A stretch of 64,000 bases of DNA, taken from the NCBI GenBank assembly GCA_017992055.1, contig JAGOPK010000009.1, forward strand, positions 1-64,000, written 5' to 3'. Source of the DNA: Burkholderiaceae bacterium. Lineage in GTDB: Bacteria > Pseudomonadota > Gammaproteobacteria > Burkholderiales > Burkholderiaceae_C. The notes under the pieces are model-generated. The model was given only the letters and a program-made list of their open reading frames with translations, did no database searches and was not told the DNA's origin. Shown here piece by piece: positions 57,596 through 64,000 of this stretch. How positions within the stretch are numbered: the first letter of the stretch is position 1; every line of letters starts with the position of its first letter. The position numbers and the translations under genes are program-made.

Positions 57596-59023
57596 ATGAG
57601 CAAGAACTTCGACGTCGTCGTCATCGGCGCCGGCCCTGGCGGCTACATCGCCGCCATTCGCGCGGCCCAGCTGGGCCTGAACGTGGCCTGCATCGACGAG
57701 TGGCAGAACGACAAGGGCGGCCCGGCCCCGGGCGGCACCTGCACCAATGTCGGCTGCATTCCCAGCAAGGCCCTGCTGCAGTCCAGCGAGCACTATGAGC
57801 ATGCGCTGCACCACTTCGGCGACCACGGCATCAGCGTGGGCGAGGTGAAGATGGACGTGGCCAAGATGGTCGCGCGCAAGGCCGCCGTGGTGAAGCAGAA
57901 CAACGACGGCATCCTCTACCTGTTCAAGAAGAACAAGGTGACGTTCTTCCACGGCCGCGGCAGCTTTGCCAAGGCGGTGGAGGGCGGCTACGAGGTCGCC
58001 GTGGCCGGTGCCGCCAGCGAGACGCTGACGGCCAGGCATGTGATCGTCGCCACCGGCTCCAGCGCCCGCGCGCTGCCCGGCGCGCCCTTCGACGAGGACC
58101 GGGTGCTGTCCAACGACGGCGCGCTGCGCATCGGGGCCGCGCCCAAGAGCCTGGGCGTGATCGGCTCCGGCGTGATCGGCCTGGAGATGGGCTCGGTGTG
58201 GCGCCGCCTGGGTGCCGACGTGACCATCCTCGAAGCCCTGCCGGGCTTCCTGGGCGCGGCCGACGAGGCCGTGGCCAAGGAGGCGCTGAAGGCCTTCACC
58301 AAGCAGGGCCTGAAGTTCCAGTTCGGCGTCAAGGTCGGCGCGGTCAAGACCGGCAAGAAGGGCGTCAGCATCGCCTACACCGATGCCAAGGGCGCCGAGC
58401 AGGTGCTGGAGGTGGAGCGCCTGATCGTCTCCATCGGCCGCGTGCCGCACACCGTGGGCCTGAACCCCGAGGCCGTGGGCCTGCAGCTGGACGAGCGCGG
58501 CGCCATCGTCGTCGACGGCGACTGCAAGACCAACCTGCCCAATGTCTGGGCGGTGGGCGACGTGGTGCGTGGCCCGATGCTGGCGCACAAGGCCGAGGAA
58601 GAAGGCGTGGCCGTGGCCGAGCGCATCGCCGGCCAGCATGGCCATGTGGACTTCAACCTCGTGCCCTGGGTCATCTACACCTCGCCCGAGATCGCCTGGG
58701 TCGGCAAGACCGAAGCCCAGCTCAAGGCCGAGGGCCGCGCCTACAAGGCCGGCCAGTTCCCGTTCATGGCCAATGGCCGGGCGCGGGCGCTGGGCGATAC
58801 CACGGGCTTCGTCAAGTTCATCGCCGACGCCGCCAGCGACGAGATCCTGGGCGTGCACATCGTCGGGCCCTTCGCCAGCGAGCTGATCGCCGAGGCCTGC
58901 GTGGCCATGGCCTTCAAGGCCAGCGCCGAGGACATCGCGCGCATCTGCCATGCCCACCCCTCGCTCAGCGAAAGCACCAAGGAAGCCGCGCTGGCGGTGG
59001 ACAAGCGCACGCTGAACTTCTGA
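57596..59023 (+). CDS. lpd: Dihydrolipoyl dehydrogenase (E3)
   Basis: A 475-residue FAD enzyme that reoxidises lipoamide of SucB with NAD+. The FAD motif is [21 protein letters not shown], the redox-active disulfide is Cys49/Cys54 in [13 protein letters not shown], the NAD motif is [21 protein letters not shown] (in part), and the C-terminal His/Glu pair is in [15 protein letters not shown] short insertion (NDKGGPAP) before the disulfide is common in betaproteobacterial E3 proteins. It ends the sucA-sucB-lpd operon; a 7-bp hairpin lies just after its stop. Confidence 0.97.
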   Translation: MSKNFDVVVIGAGPGGYIAAIRAAQLGLNVACIDEWQNDKGGPAPGGTCTNVGCIPSKALLQSSEHYEHALHHFGDHGISVGEVKMDVAKMVARKAAVVKQNNDGILYLFKKNKVTFFHGRGSFAKAVEGGYEVAVAGAASETLTARHVIVATGSSARALPGAPFDEDRVLSNDGALRIGAAPKSLGVIGSGVIGLEMGSVWRRLGADVTILEALPGFLGAADEAVAKEALKAFTKQGLKFQFGVKVGAVKTGKKGVSIAYTDAKGAEQVLEVERLIVSIGRVPHTVGLNPEAVGLQLDERGAIVVDGDCKTNLPNVWAVGDVVRGPMLAHKAEEEGVAVAERIAGQHGHVDFNLVPWVIYTSPEIAWVGKTEAQLKAEGRAYKAGQFPFMANGRARALGDTTGFVKFIADAASDEILGVHIVGPFASELIAEACVAMAFKASAEDIARICHAHPSLSESTKEAALAVDKRTLNF

Positions 59024-59028
59024 CCGAC

Positions 59029-59046
59029 CCGTCGCGGCAGCGACGG
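59029..59046 (+). other. Hairpin after lpd
   Basis: CCGTCGC and GCGACGG form a perfect 7-bp stem with a GGCA loop six bases after the lpd stop. No U-tract follows. It may slow or partly terminate transcription before zapE. Confidence 0.4.
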
Positions 59047-59099
59047 CAAGACCCGGGCGGGCCGCGTAAGCTGGCCCGTTCGTGCTTCTGAGCCCAGGC

Positions 59100-60200
59100 A
59101 TGACCTCCGTCACCGAGCTTTACCACCAGACCCTGGCCGAGCGCGGCTACAGCGCCGATCCGGCCCAGCTGCGCGCAGTGGCCGCGCTGCAGCGCTGCCA
59201 GGACGAATGGGCGGCCTACAAGGCCCGGCGCAGCAATGCACTGACCAAGATGCTGGTGCGTCCGCCCATTCCGCGTGGCGTCTACATGTACGGCGGCGTC
59301 GGGCGTGGCAAGAGCTTTCTGATGGACTGCTTCTTCCAGGCCGTGCCGCTGCAGCGCAAGACGCGGCTGCACTTCCACGAGTTCATGCGCGAGGTGCACC
59401 GCGAGCTGCAGGAGCTGAAGGGCCAGGCCGACCCGCTGGACGAGCTGGGCCGGCGCATCGCGCGGCGCTTCCGGCTGATCTGCTTCGACGAGTTCCATGT
59501 CGCCGACGTCACCGACGCGATGATCCTGCACCGGCTGCTGGACGCGCTGTTCGCCAACCGCGTCAGCATCGTGACCACCAGCAACTTCCATCCGGACGGC
59601 CTGTATCCCAACGGCCTGCACCGCGACCGCATCCTGCCGGCCATCGAACTGCTGAAGGACCGGCTGGAGGTCATCAACGTCGACCACGGCACCGACTACC
59701 GCCAGCGCACGCTGGAGCATGTGCAGCTGTATCACCAGCCGCTGGGGCCGGCGGCCGATGCGGCGCTGACCCAGGCCTTCAACGAGCTGGCCGAGGCCCA
59801 CGACGAATCGCCGCTGCTGCACATCGAGCACCGCGAGCTGCAGGCCGTGCGCCGCGCCGGTGGCGTGGTCTGGTTCGACTTCCGCACGCTGTGCGGCGGG
59901 CCGCGCTCGCAGAACGACTACCTGGAGATCGCCCAGCAGTTCCACACCGTGGTGCTGTCGAATGTGCCGGTCATGCCGCCGCGCATGGCCAGCGAGGCGC
60001 GGCGCTTCACGCTGCTGGTGGACGTGCTGTACGACCGCCGCGTCAAGCTGATCATCAGCGCCGCCGTGCCGCCCGAGCAGCTCTACACCGAGGGCCCGCT
60101 CTCGCACGAGTTCCCGCGCACCATCTCGCGGCTGCAGGAGATGCAGTCGGCCGAGTACCTGGCGCTGGAACGCCGTGACGTGGATACGCGGCTGACATGA
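59100..60200 (+). CDS. zapE: AFG1-like ATPase ZapE (cell division)
   Basis: A 366-residue AAA-type ATPase of the ZapE/AFG1/LACE1 family. Walker A is GGVGRGKS (65-72), Walker B LICFDEFHVADVTDAMIL, with the Arg finger and sensor part in TTSNFHPDGLYPNGLHRDRILPAI (in part); the tail LYDRRVKLIISA and EFPRTISRLQEMQSAEYL is also typical. In E. coli ZapE associates with the Z-ring and destabilises FtsZ bundles late in division, especially under stress. In Burkholderiales it usually follows the odhL/lpd gene, as here. The ATG at 59100 starts at the conserved MTSVTELYHQ. The stop overlaps the next gene (ATGA). Confidence 0.95.
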   Translation: MTSVTELYHQTLAERGYSADPAQLRAVAALQRCQDEWAAYKARRSNALTKMLVRPPIPRGVYMYGGVGRGKSFLMDCFFQAVPLQRKTRLHFHEFMREVHRELQELKGQADPLDELGRRIARRFRLICFDEFHVADVTDAMILHRLLDALFANRVSIVTTSNFHPDGLYPNGLHRDRILPAIELLKDRLEVINVDHGTDYRQRTLEHVQLYHQPLGPAADAALTQAFNELAEAHDESPLLHIEHRELQAVRRAGGVVWFDFRTLCGGPRSQNDYLEIAQQFHTVVLSNVPVMPPRMASEARRFTLLVDVLYDRRVKLIISAAVPPEQLYTEGPLSHEFPRTISRLQEMQSAEYLALERRDVDTRLT

Positions 60201-60793
60201 GACGCTTCTGGCCGCTGGCGCTGCTGTGGCCGGCCCTGGTGCTGGCCGCGGGCACCGTGCCCGACGAGGCCGCCGAGCGCAGCCGCATCCAGGCCGAGCG
60301 CCAGGCCGTGCAGACGCGCTTTGCCCAGGCCGAGCGCGACTGCGCCAGCCGCTTCCAGGCCACCGCCTGCCTGGAGGCGGCGCGTGCCCAGCGCCGCGAG
60401 GCCCTGGACCGGCTGCGCCGTGAAGAATCGGTGCTGGACGAGGCGCGGCGCCGCCAGCGCGCGGCCGAACGCCTGGCCCAGGTGCAGCGCCGCCAGCGCG
60501 AGCAGGCCGCCGGCGAACTGCTGGGCCAGCCGCCGGGCCGGGCGGCCGCGGCTGCCTCCAATGCCGCGGCGGCATCCGCCGCCCAGTCGGCGTCGCGCCC
60601 CGCCGCCGCCACCCGGCCGCCGGTGGTCGCCGACCCGGGCGAAGCCGAACGCCGCCGCCGTGCCTACCAGGAGCGTTTGCAGCAGGCCGAGGCCCATGCG
60701 CGGGCGCTGCGCCAGCGCAATGCAGCGCGCGATGCCGAGCGGCCGCCGGCGGCGCCGCTGCCGGTGCCCGGGGCCAGCGCGGCGCCGCGCTGA
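60197..60793 (+). CDS. Exported coiled-coil protein of unknown function
   Basis: A 198-residue protein with a signal peptide (RRFWPLALLWPALVLAAG, cleavage near residue 19). The rest is an Arg/Gln/Ala-rich helix that should form a coiled coil from about 25 to 105 and again from 148 to 180, separated by an Ala-rich linker. Two cysteines (CASRFQATAC) near residues 49-58 may form a disulfide. I recognise it only as a conserved hypothetical type seen after zapE in this order. It overlaps zapE by four bases, so it is coupled to a division gene; an envelope role is plausible but unproven. Confidence 0.7.
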   Translation: MRRFWPLALLWPALVLAAGTVPDEAAERSRIQAERQAVQTRFAQAERDCASRFQATACLEAARAQRREALDRLRREESVLDEARRRQRAAERLAQVQRRQREQAAGELLGQPPGRAAAAASNAAAASAAQSASRPAAATRPPVVADPGEAERRRRAYQERLQQAEAHARALRQRNAARDAERPPAAPLPVPGASAAPR

Positions 60794-60795
60794 GC

Positions 60796-60814
60796 CCGCG
60801 CCGCTGCGGCGCGG
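60796..60814. terminator. GC hairpin between convergent genes
   Basis: CCGCGCC and GGCGCGG form a 7-bp stem with a five-base loop, placed between the zapE operon and the convergent PP2C gene, four bases from each end. It lacks a U-tract, so it is only a weak terminator candidate. Confidence 0.4.
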
Positions 60815-60818
60815 CGGT

Positions 60819-61586
60819 TCAGGGGCTGTCGACGCGGATCAGCGCCAGCGACAGGTTGTCGCCCTGGGCCCGCGCGCGCTGGCGGGCGCGCGCCACCAGC
60901 ATCTCGGCGGCCTCGCGCGGGGGCAGGGCGGTCAGCACCGCGCCCAGCTCGCGCGGGCTGAAGTAATGCCACAGGCCGTCGCTGCAGGCCATCACGCTGT
61001 CGCCGGGTTCCAGCCGCGGGATGTGGGCCAGCGTGGTCGGCGGCTCGCTGGCCGCGCCCAGGCAGCCGGTCAGCAGATTGCCCTGGGGATGGGTCAGGGC
61101 CTGTTCCTCGGTGAGCTTGCCCTCGTCGATCAGGCGCTGCACATACGAGTGGTCCAGCGTGCGGTTGACCATCTCGCCGCCGCGGAAGTGGTAGATGCGC
61201 GAATCGCCGGCATGCACCCAGTCGCAGGACAGGTCGGGGTTGACCATGAAGGCCGCGGCCGTGCTGTGCGGCTCTTCCTCGGCGGTGATGGCGGTGAGCT
61301 TGATCATCAGGTGCGCCTCGGTGACCAGCGAGCGCAGCAGCTCGCCGGCATCGTCCTTGGCCGGCACATGGCGCTCGAACAGCTGGTGCGCGGTCAGCAC
61401 CACCTGGTCGGCGGCCTTGCGGCCGCCGCTCTTGCCGCCCATGCCATCGGCCAGCACGGCCAGCAGGCAGCCCGGCACGCGGCCGTGGCGCAGGATCTCG
61501 ACCTGGTCCTGCTGGTAGGCGCGATCGCCCCGGTGCAGGGCGGTGGCGGCGGACAGTCGCCAAGCCGGAGGGAGCGGATCGGTCAT
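60819..61586 (-). CDS. PP2C-type serine/threonine protein phosphatase
   Basis: A 255-residue metal-dependent phosphatase. Family signatures are DRAYQQDQVEI (first metal-binding Asp), LAVLADGMGGKSGGRKA (Asp of the DGMGG motif), WVHAGDSRIYHFR, and the end motifs SDGLWHYF and GDNLSLALIRV with the last Asp. All expected metal-binding Asp residues seem present. It should dephosphorylate Ser/Thr residues in the cytoplasm. The only Hanks kinase in the window (20608-23331) is far away, so partnership is open. It diverges from the YdcH-like gene with 27 bases between starts. Confidence 0.9.
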   Translation of the reverse strand: MTDPLPPAWRLSAATALHRGDRAYQQDQVEILRHGRVPGCLLAVLADGMGGKSGGRKAADQVVLTAHQLFERHVPAKDDAGELLRSLVTEAHLMIKLTAITAEEEPHSTAAAFMVNPDLSCDWVHAGDSRIYHFRGGEMVNRTLDHSYVQRLIDEGKLTEEQALTHPQGNLLTGCLGAASEPPTTLAHIPRLEPGDSVMACSDGLWHYFSPRELGAVLTALPPREAAEMLVARARQRARAQGDNLSLALIRVDSP

Positions 61587-61613
61587 GCCCAGCACTATAA
61601 ACTCGGCCCCGCG

Positions 61614-61844
61614 ATGACCGACGCTGCGCCGCACGACCTGAACCTGCATTCGCCGCAGCGACGACTGATCGAGCTGCGCATCGAGCATGCCGACCTGGAC
61701 GACCTGATCGACCGTGCCATGGCCGCCGCCAGCACCACGCCGCACGACGACCTGGCGCTGCGCCGGCTGAAAAAGCGCCGCCTGCTGCTGCGCGACCAGA
61801 TCGCCCGGCTGGAGGCCGAGCTCGATCCTCCCGAGCCGGCGTGA
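61614..61844 (+). CDS. YdcH-family (DUF465) small protein
   Basis: A 76-residue helical-hairpin protein. The conserved core IELRIEHADLDDLIDRAM, then LALRRLKKRRLLLRDQIARLE, matches the YdcH/DUF465 family: two antiparallel helices ending in the KKRRLLLKDQI block. Function is unknown; the fold suggests a small adaptor. Its stop overlaps the GTG start of the helicase gene (GTGA), so the two are translationally coupled. Confidence 0.88.
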   Translation: MTDAAPHDLNLHSPQRRLIELRIEHADLDDLIDRAMAAASTTPHDDLALRRLKKRRLLLRDQIARLEAELDPPEPA

Positions 61845-63871
61845 GCAGCGCCCCCGATGATGACGGTGCCTATGCCCGGGCGCTGTCGCGCGCCGCCTGC
61901 GATGCGCTGACCGAGGGTGGCGCGCTGTCCCAGGCCGATCCGGGCTTTGTGCAGCGGCCGCAGCAGCTGGCCCTGGCCGCCGCCGTGGCCGAGGCCGTGG
62001 CCCGGCGCGAGACCCTGGTGGCCGAGGCCGGCACCGGTGTCGGCAAGACCTTCGCCTACCTGGTGCCGCTGCTGCTGTCGGGCCGGCGTGCCCTGGTCTC
62101 CACCGCCACCAAGAGCCTGCAGGACCAGCTCTACCTGCGCGACCTGCCGCGGCTGCGCGATGCGCTGGCCGTGCCGCTGCGCATCGCCCTGCTCAAGGGC
62201 CGCAGCAGCTATCTGTGCCTGCACCGCCTGGCCCAGGCGCGCGAGACGGCCACGCTGCCCGACCGCTTTGCCGTGCGTGCGCTGGCGCGCATCGAGACCT
62301 GGGCGCCGTCCACCCGTACCGGTGATCTGGCCGAGATCGACGGCCTGGACGAGCGCAGCCCGGTGATCCCGCTGGTCACCTCCACCCGTGACAACTGCCT
62401 GGGCCAGGACTGCCCGCAGTTCCGCGACTGCCATGTGGTGCATGCGCGCCGCGAGGCCATGGCCGCCGACCTGGTGGTGGTCAACCACCACCTGTTTTTC
62501 GCCGACCTGTCGTTGCGCGACTCCGGCGTGGCCGAGCTGCTGCCCACGGTGGATGCGGCGGTGTTCGACGAGGCCCACCAGCTGGTCGAGACCGGCCTGC
62601 AGTTCCTGGGCGACCTGCTGAGCAGCGCCCAGGTGATCGACTTCGCCCGCGACCTGCTGGCCGCCGGCCTGGCCCATGCGCGTGGCCAGCAGGACTGGCA
62701 GGCGCTGTTTGCCGGCCTGGACAAGGCCGCGCGCGACCTGCGCCTGGCGGCGGTGGGCCCGCTGCGTGGCGCCGGCGGTGGCGAGCTGCGCGGCATCGTC
62801 AAGCTGCGCTGGGACGAGCGCGCGCGCCAGCCGGCCTTCGGCCAGGCCCTGGCCGATCTGGTGCTGGCCGCCGACCAGGCCTGCGCGGCGGTGCTGGCCT
62901 GCGAGGCCGCGGCGCCCGATTTCACGCGCCTGCTGGAGCGGGGCCGCCTGCTGCTGTCGCGGGTGCAGACCTTTGGCCGCGAGGCCGCGGTCGACCGCGT
63001 GCGCTGGATCGACGTCTCGCCACGCGATGCGCGCCTGGTCGATTCGCCGCTGCACATCCGCGACCTGTTCACCGAGCAGCGGGCGCTGGCGCCGCGGGCC
63101 TGGATCTTCACCTCGGCCACGCTGGGCGCCGATGCGGGGCTGACCTGGTTCACCGAGCAGGCGGCGCTGGAGGACGCCCGCACGCTGAAGGTGGACAGCC
63201 CCTTCGACTATGCGGCCCATGCGCGCACCTGGGTGCCGCGGCATTTTCCGCTGCCCAATGCGCCCGACCATCCGCCGGCCGTCGGTGCCCTGGCCGCGCG
63301 CCTGGCCGGGCGCCTGGGCGGGCGCTGTTTCGTGCTGACGACCACGCTGCGTGTGCTGCCGCTGATCGCCGAGTCGCTGCAGGCCGCGGCCCAGGCCGCC
63401 GGCACGCCGCTGAACGTGCTGGTGCAGGGCACGCACCCCAAGCGCACGCTGCTGCAGCGCTTTCTGGATACGCCGCGCAGCGTGCTGGTGGGCTCGGCCA
63501 GCTTCTGGGAGGGCATCGACGTGCCCGGCAGCGCGCTGCAGTGCGTGATCATCGACAAGCTGCCGTTCCCGCCGCCGCACGATCCGCTGGTGCAGGCCCG
63601 CGCCAAGGCCCTGGTCGAGCAGGGCCGCGATGCCTTCAACGACTTTCACGTGCCCGAGGCGGCGATCGCGCTGAAGCAGGGCGCCGGCCGCCTGATCCGC
63701 AGCGAGAGCGACCTGGGCCTGCTGGTGATCTGCGACGCCCGCCTGCGCCGCATGCCCTATGGCCGCACGCTGCGCGCGGCCCTGCCGCCGATGGGCGCGC
63801 TGGACACCGAGGACGATGCCCTGGCCTGGCTGGACGAGGTGGCGGCGCTCAGCAGCCCGGACCATCGCTGA
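61841..63871 (+). CDS. DinG/YoaA-type iron-sulfur ATP-dependent DNA helicase
   Basis: A 676-residue superfamily 2 (XPD-like) helicase. Walker A is AEAGTGVGKTFAYL near residue 62, the DEAH box is VFDEAHQL, and helicase motif VI is in LKQGAGRLIRSESDLGLL. Four cysteines in the first domain (SSYLCLHRL, then NCLGQDCPQFRDC) form the expected 4Fe-4S site. These helicases unwind 5'-3' and deal with damaged or stalled replication structures and R-loops. Length fits YoaA (about 640) better than DinG (about 715). The GTG start overlaps the YdcH stop. Its own stop codon is part of a REP-like element. Confidence 0.9.
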   Translation: MSSAPDDDGAYARALSRAACDALTEGGALSQADPGFVQRPQQLALAAAVAEAVARRETLVAEAGTGVGKTFAYLVPLLLSGRRALVSTATKSLQDQLYLRDLPRLRDALAVPLRIALLKGRSSYLCLHRLAQARETATLPDRFAVRALARIETWAPSTRTGDLAEIDGLDERSPVIPLVTSTRDNCLGQDCPQFRDCHVVHARREAMAADLVVVNHHLFFADLSLRDSGVAELLPTVDAAVFDEAHQLVETGLQFLGDLLSSAQVIDFARDLLAAGLAHARGQQDWQALFAGLDKAARDLRLAAVGPLRGAGGGELRGIVKLRWDERARQPAFGQALADLVLAADQACAAVLACEAAAPDFTRLLERGRLLLSRVQTFGREAAVDRVRWIDVSPRDARLVDSPLHIRDLFTEQRALAPRAWIFTSATLGADAGLTWFTEQAALEDARTLKVDSPFDYAAHARTWVPRHFPLPNAPDHPPAVGALAARLAGRLGGRCFVLTTTLRVLPLIAESLQAAAQAAGTPLNVLVQGTHPKRTLLQRFLDTPRSVLVGSASFWEGIDVPGSALQCVIIDKLPFPPPHDPLVQARAKALVEQGRDAFNDFHVPEAAIALKQGAGRLIRSESDLGLLVICDARLRRMPYGRTLRAALPPMGALDTEDDALAWLDEVAALSSPDHR

Positions 63872-63966
63872 GCCTGTCGAAGGGGGCTCGGCCCAGCGCA
63901 GGGCCGCCCCAAGCGGGCCGAGCACCCGCCCGGCGGGTGGCGTCGCGTAACCGCGACGCCGGGTGC
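63868..63966. repeat. REP-like element and nested hairpins at the right edge
   Basis: CTGAGCCTGTCGAAG (63868-63882) is the core of an interspersed short repeat I know from many betaproteobacterial genomes; it includes the helicase stop codon. Downstream lie a perfect 9-bp hairpin GGCGTCGCG/CGCGACGCC with a TAAC loop (63939-63960) and an outer GCACCC/GGGTGC pair (63922-63927 with 63961-63966). It could terminate the helicase transcript. No gene is visible from here to the window end. Confidence 0.5.
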
Positions 63967-64000
63967 CCCATTCACATCACCAGAACTGCCACCAGGCCTG

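Overview
The window is a piece of a very GC-rich (strong G/C third-position bias) chromosome from a betaproteobacterium, most likely of the order Burkholderiales (Rubrivivax/Ideonella/Leptothrix/Roseateles-like). The basis is the gene order (threonine-synthase-like tail, mobB-moeA-moaD-moaE-clpB), the etfBA/acyl-CoA dehydrogenase pair, the sucA-sucB-lpd-zapE order, and overall protein character. I saw no transposase, integrase, phage gene or CRISPR array. The edges cut one gene on the left (only its last 12 codons are present); the last gene on the right is complete.

Layout. 1-5556: molybdenum cofactor genes (mobB, moeA, moaD, moaE) plus a flavin-reductase-like gene. The moaD/moaE neighbourhood is split by a reverse-strand dapA-like gene and an exported protein of unknown function. 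5581-11387: a hypothetical gene, a MerR/TipAS regulator next to an MFS exporter (with a classical 19-bp-spacer MerR promoter between them), and clpB behind a sigma-32-like promoter. 11388-14919: a LysR regulator divergent from a succinyl-CoA:acetate CoA-transferase-type gene, then a bestrophin-like channel. 14935-20624: a ComFB-like protein, a hypothetical protein, and an AraC regulator divergent from an MFS-TPP-enzyme operon.

20608-43875 is the most unusual part. An ECF-type sigma factor and a membrane Ser/Thr kinase with a TPR-like tail (overlapping genes, minus strand) diverge from a plus-strand set. That set encodes an OmpA-domain protein, a two-partner-secretion transporter (TpsB), a giant 5282-residue TpsA exoprotein with exact 204-bp and 621-bp coding repeats, and an exported caspase-fold peptidase. 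The tpsB-tpsA-caspase genes overlap end to end and must form one operon. I propose that the sigma-kinase pair controls this surface-protein locus, with the caspase-like enzyme acting on TpsA, the cell surface or an intruder; the sequence suggests this but does not prove it.

43904-53081: tRNA-Leu(TAA), murI, etfBA preceded by a long palindrome, an acyl-CoA dehydrogenase, a nitronate-monooxygenase-like enzyme, an amidohydrolase, a peptide-ABC binding protein and a YkgJ-type protein. 53348-63871: the 2-oxoglutarate dehydrogenase operon (sucA, sucB, lpd), zapE with a small exported coiled-coil protein, a PP2C phosphatase, a YdcH-like protein and a DinG/YoaA-type iron-sulfur helicase. The window ends in a REP-like, hairpin-rich intergenic sequence.

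The only gene-free stretch above 300 bases is 3074-3435; it holds a perfect hairpin, a doubtful 33-codon frame and a short tandem repeat. All functions are read from sequence motifs and gene context; no database search was possible.
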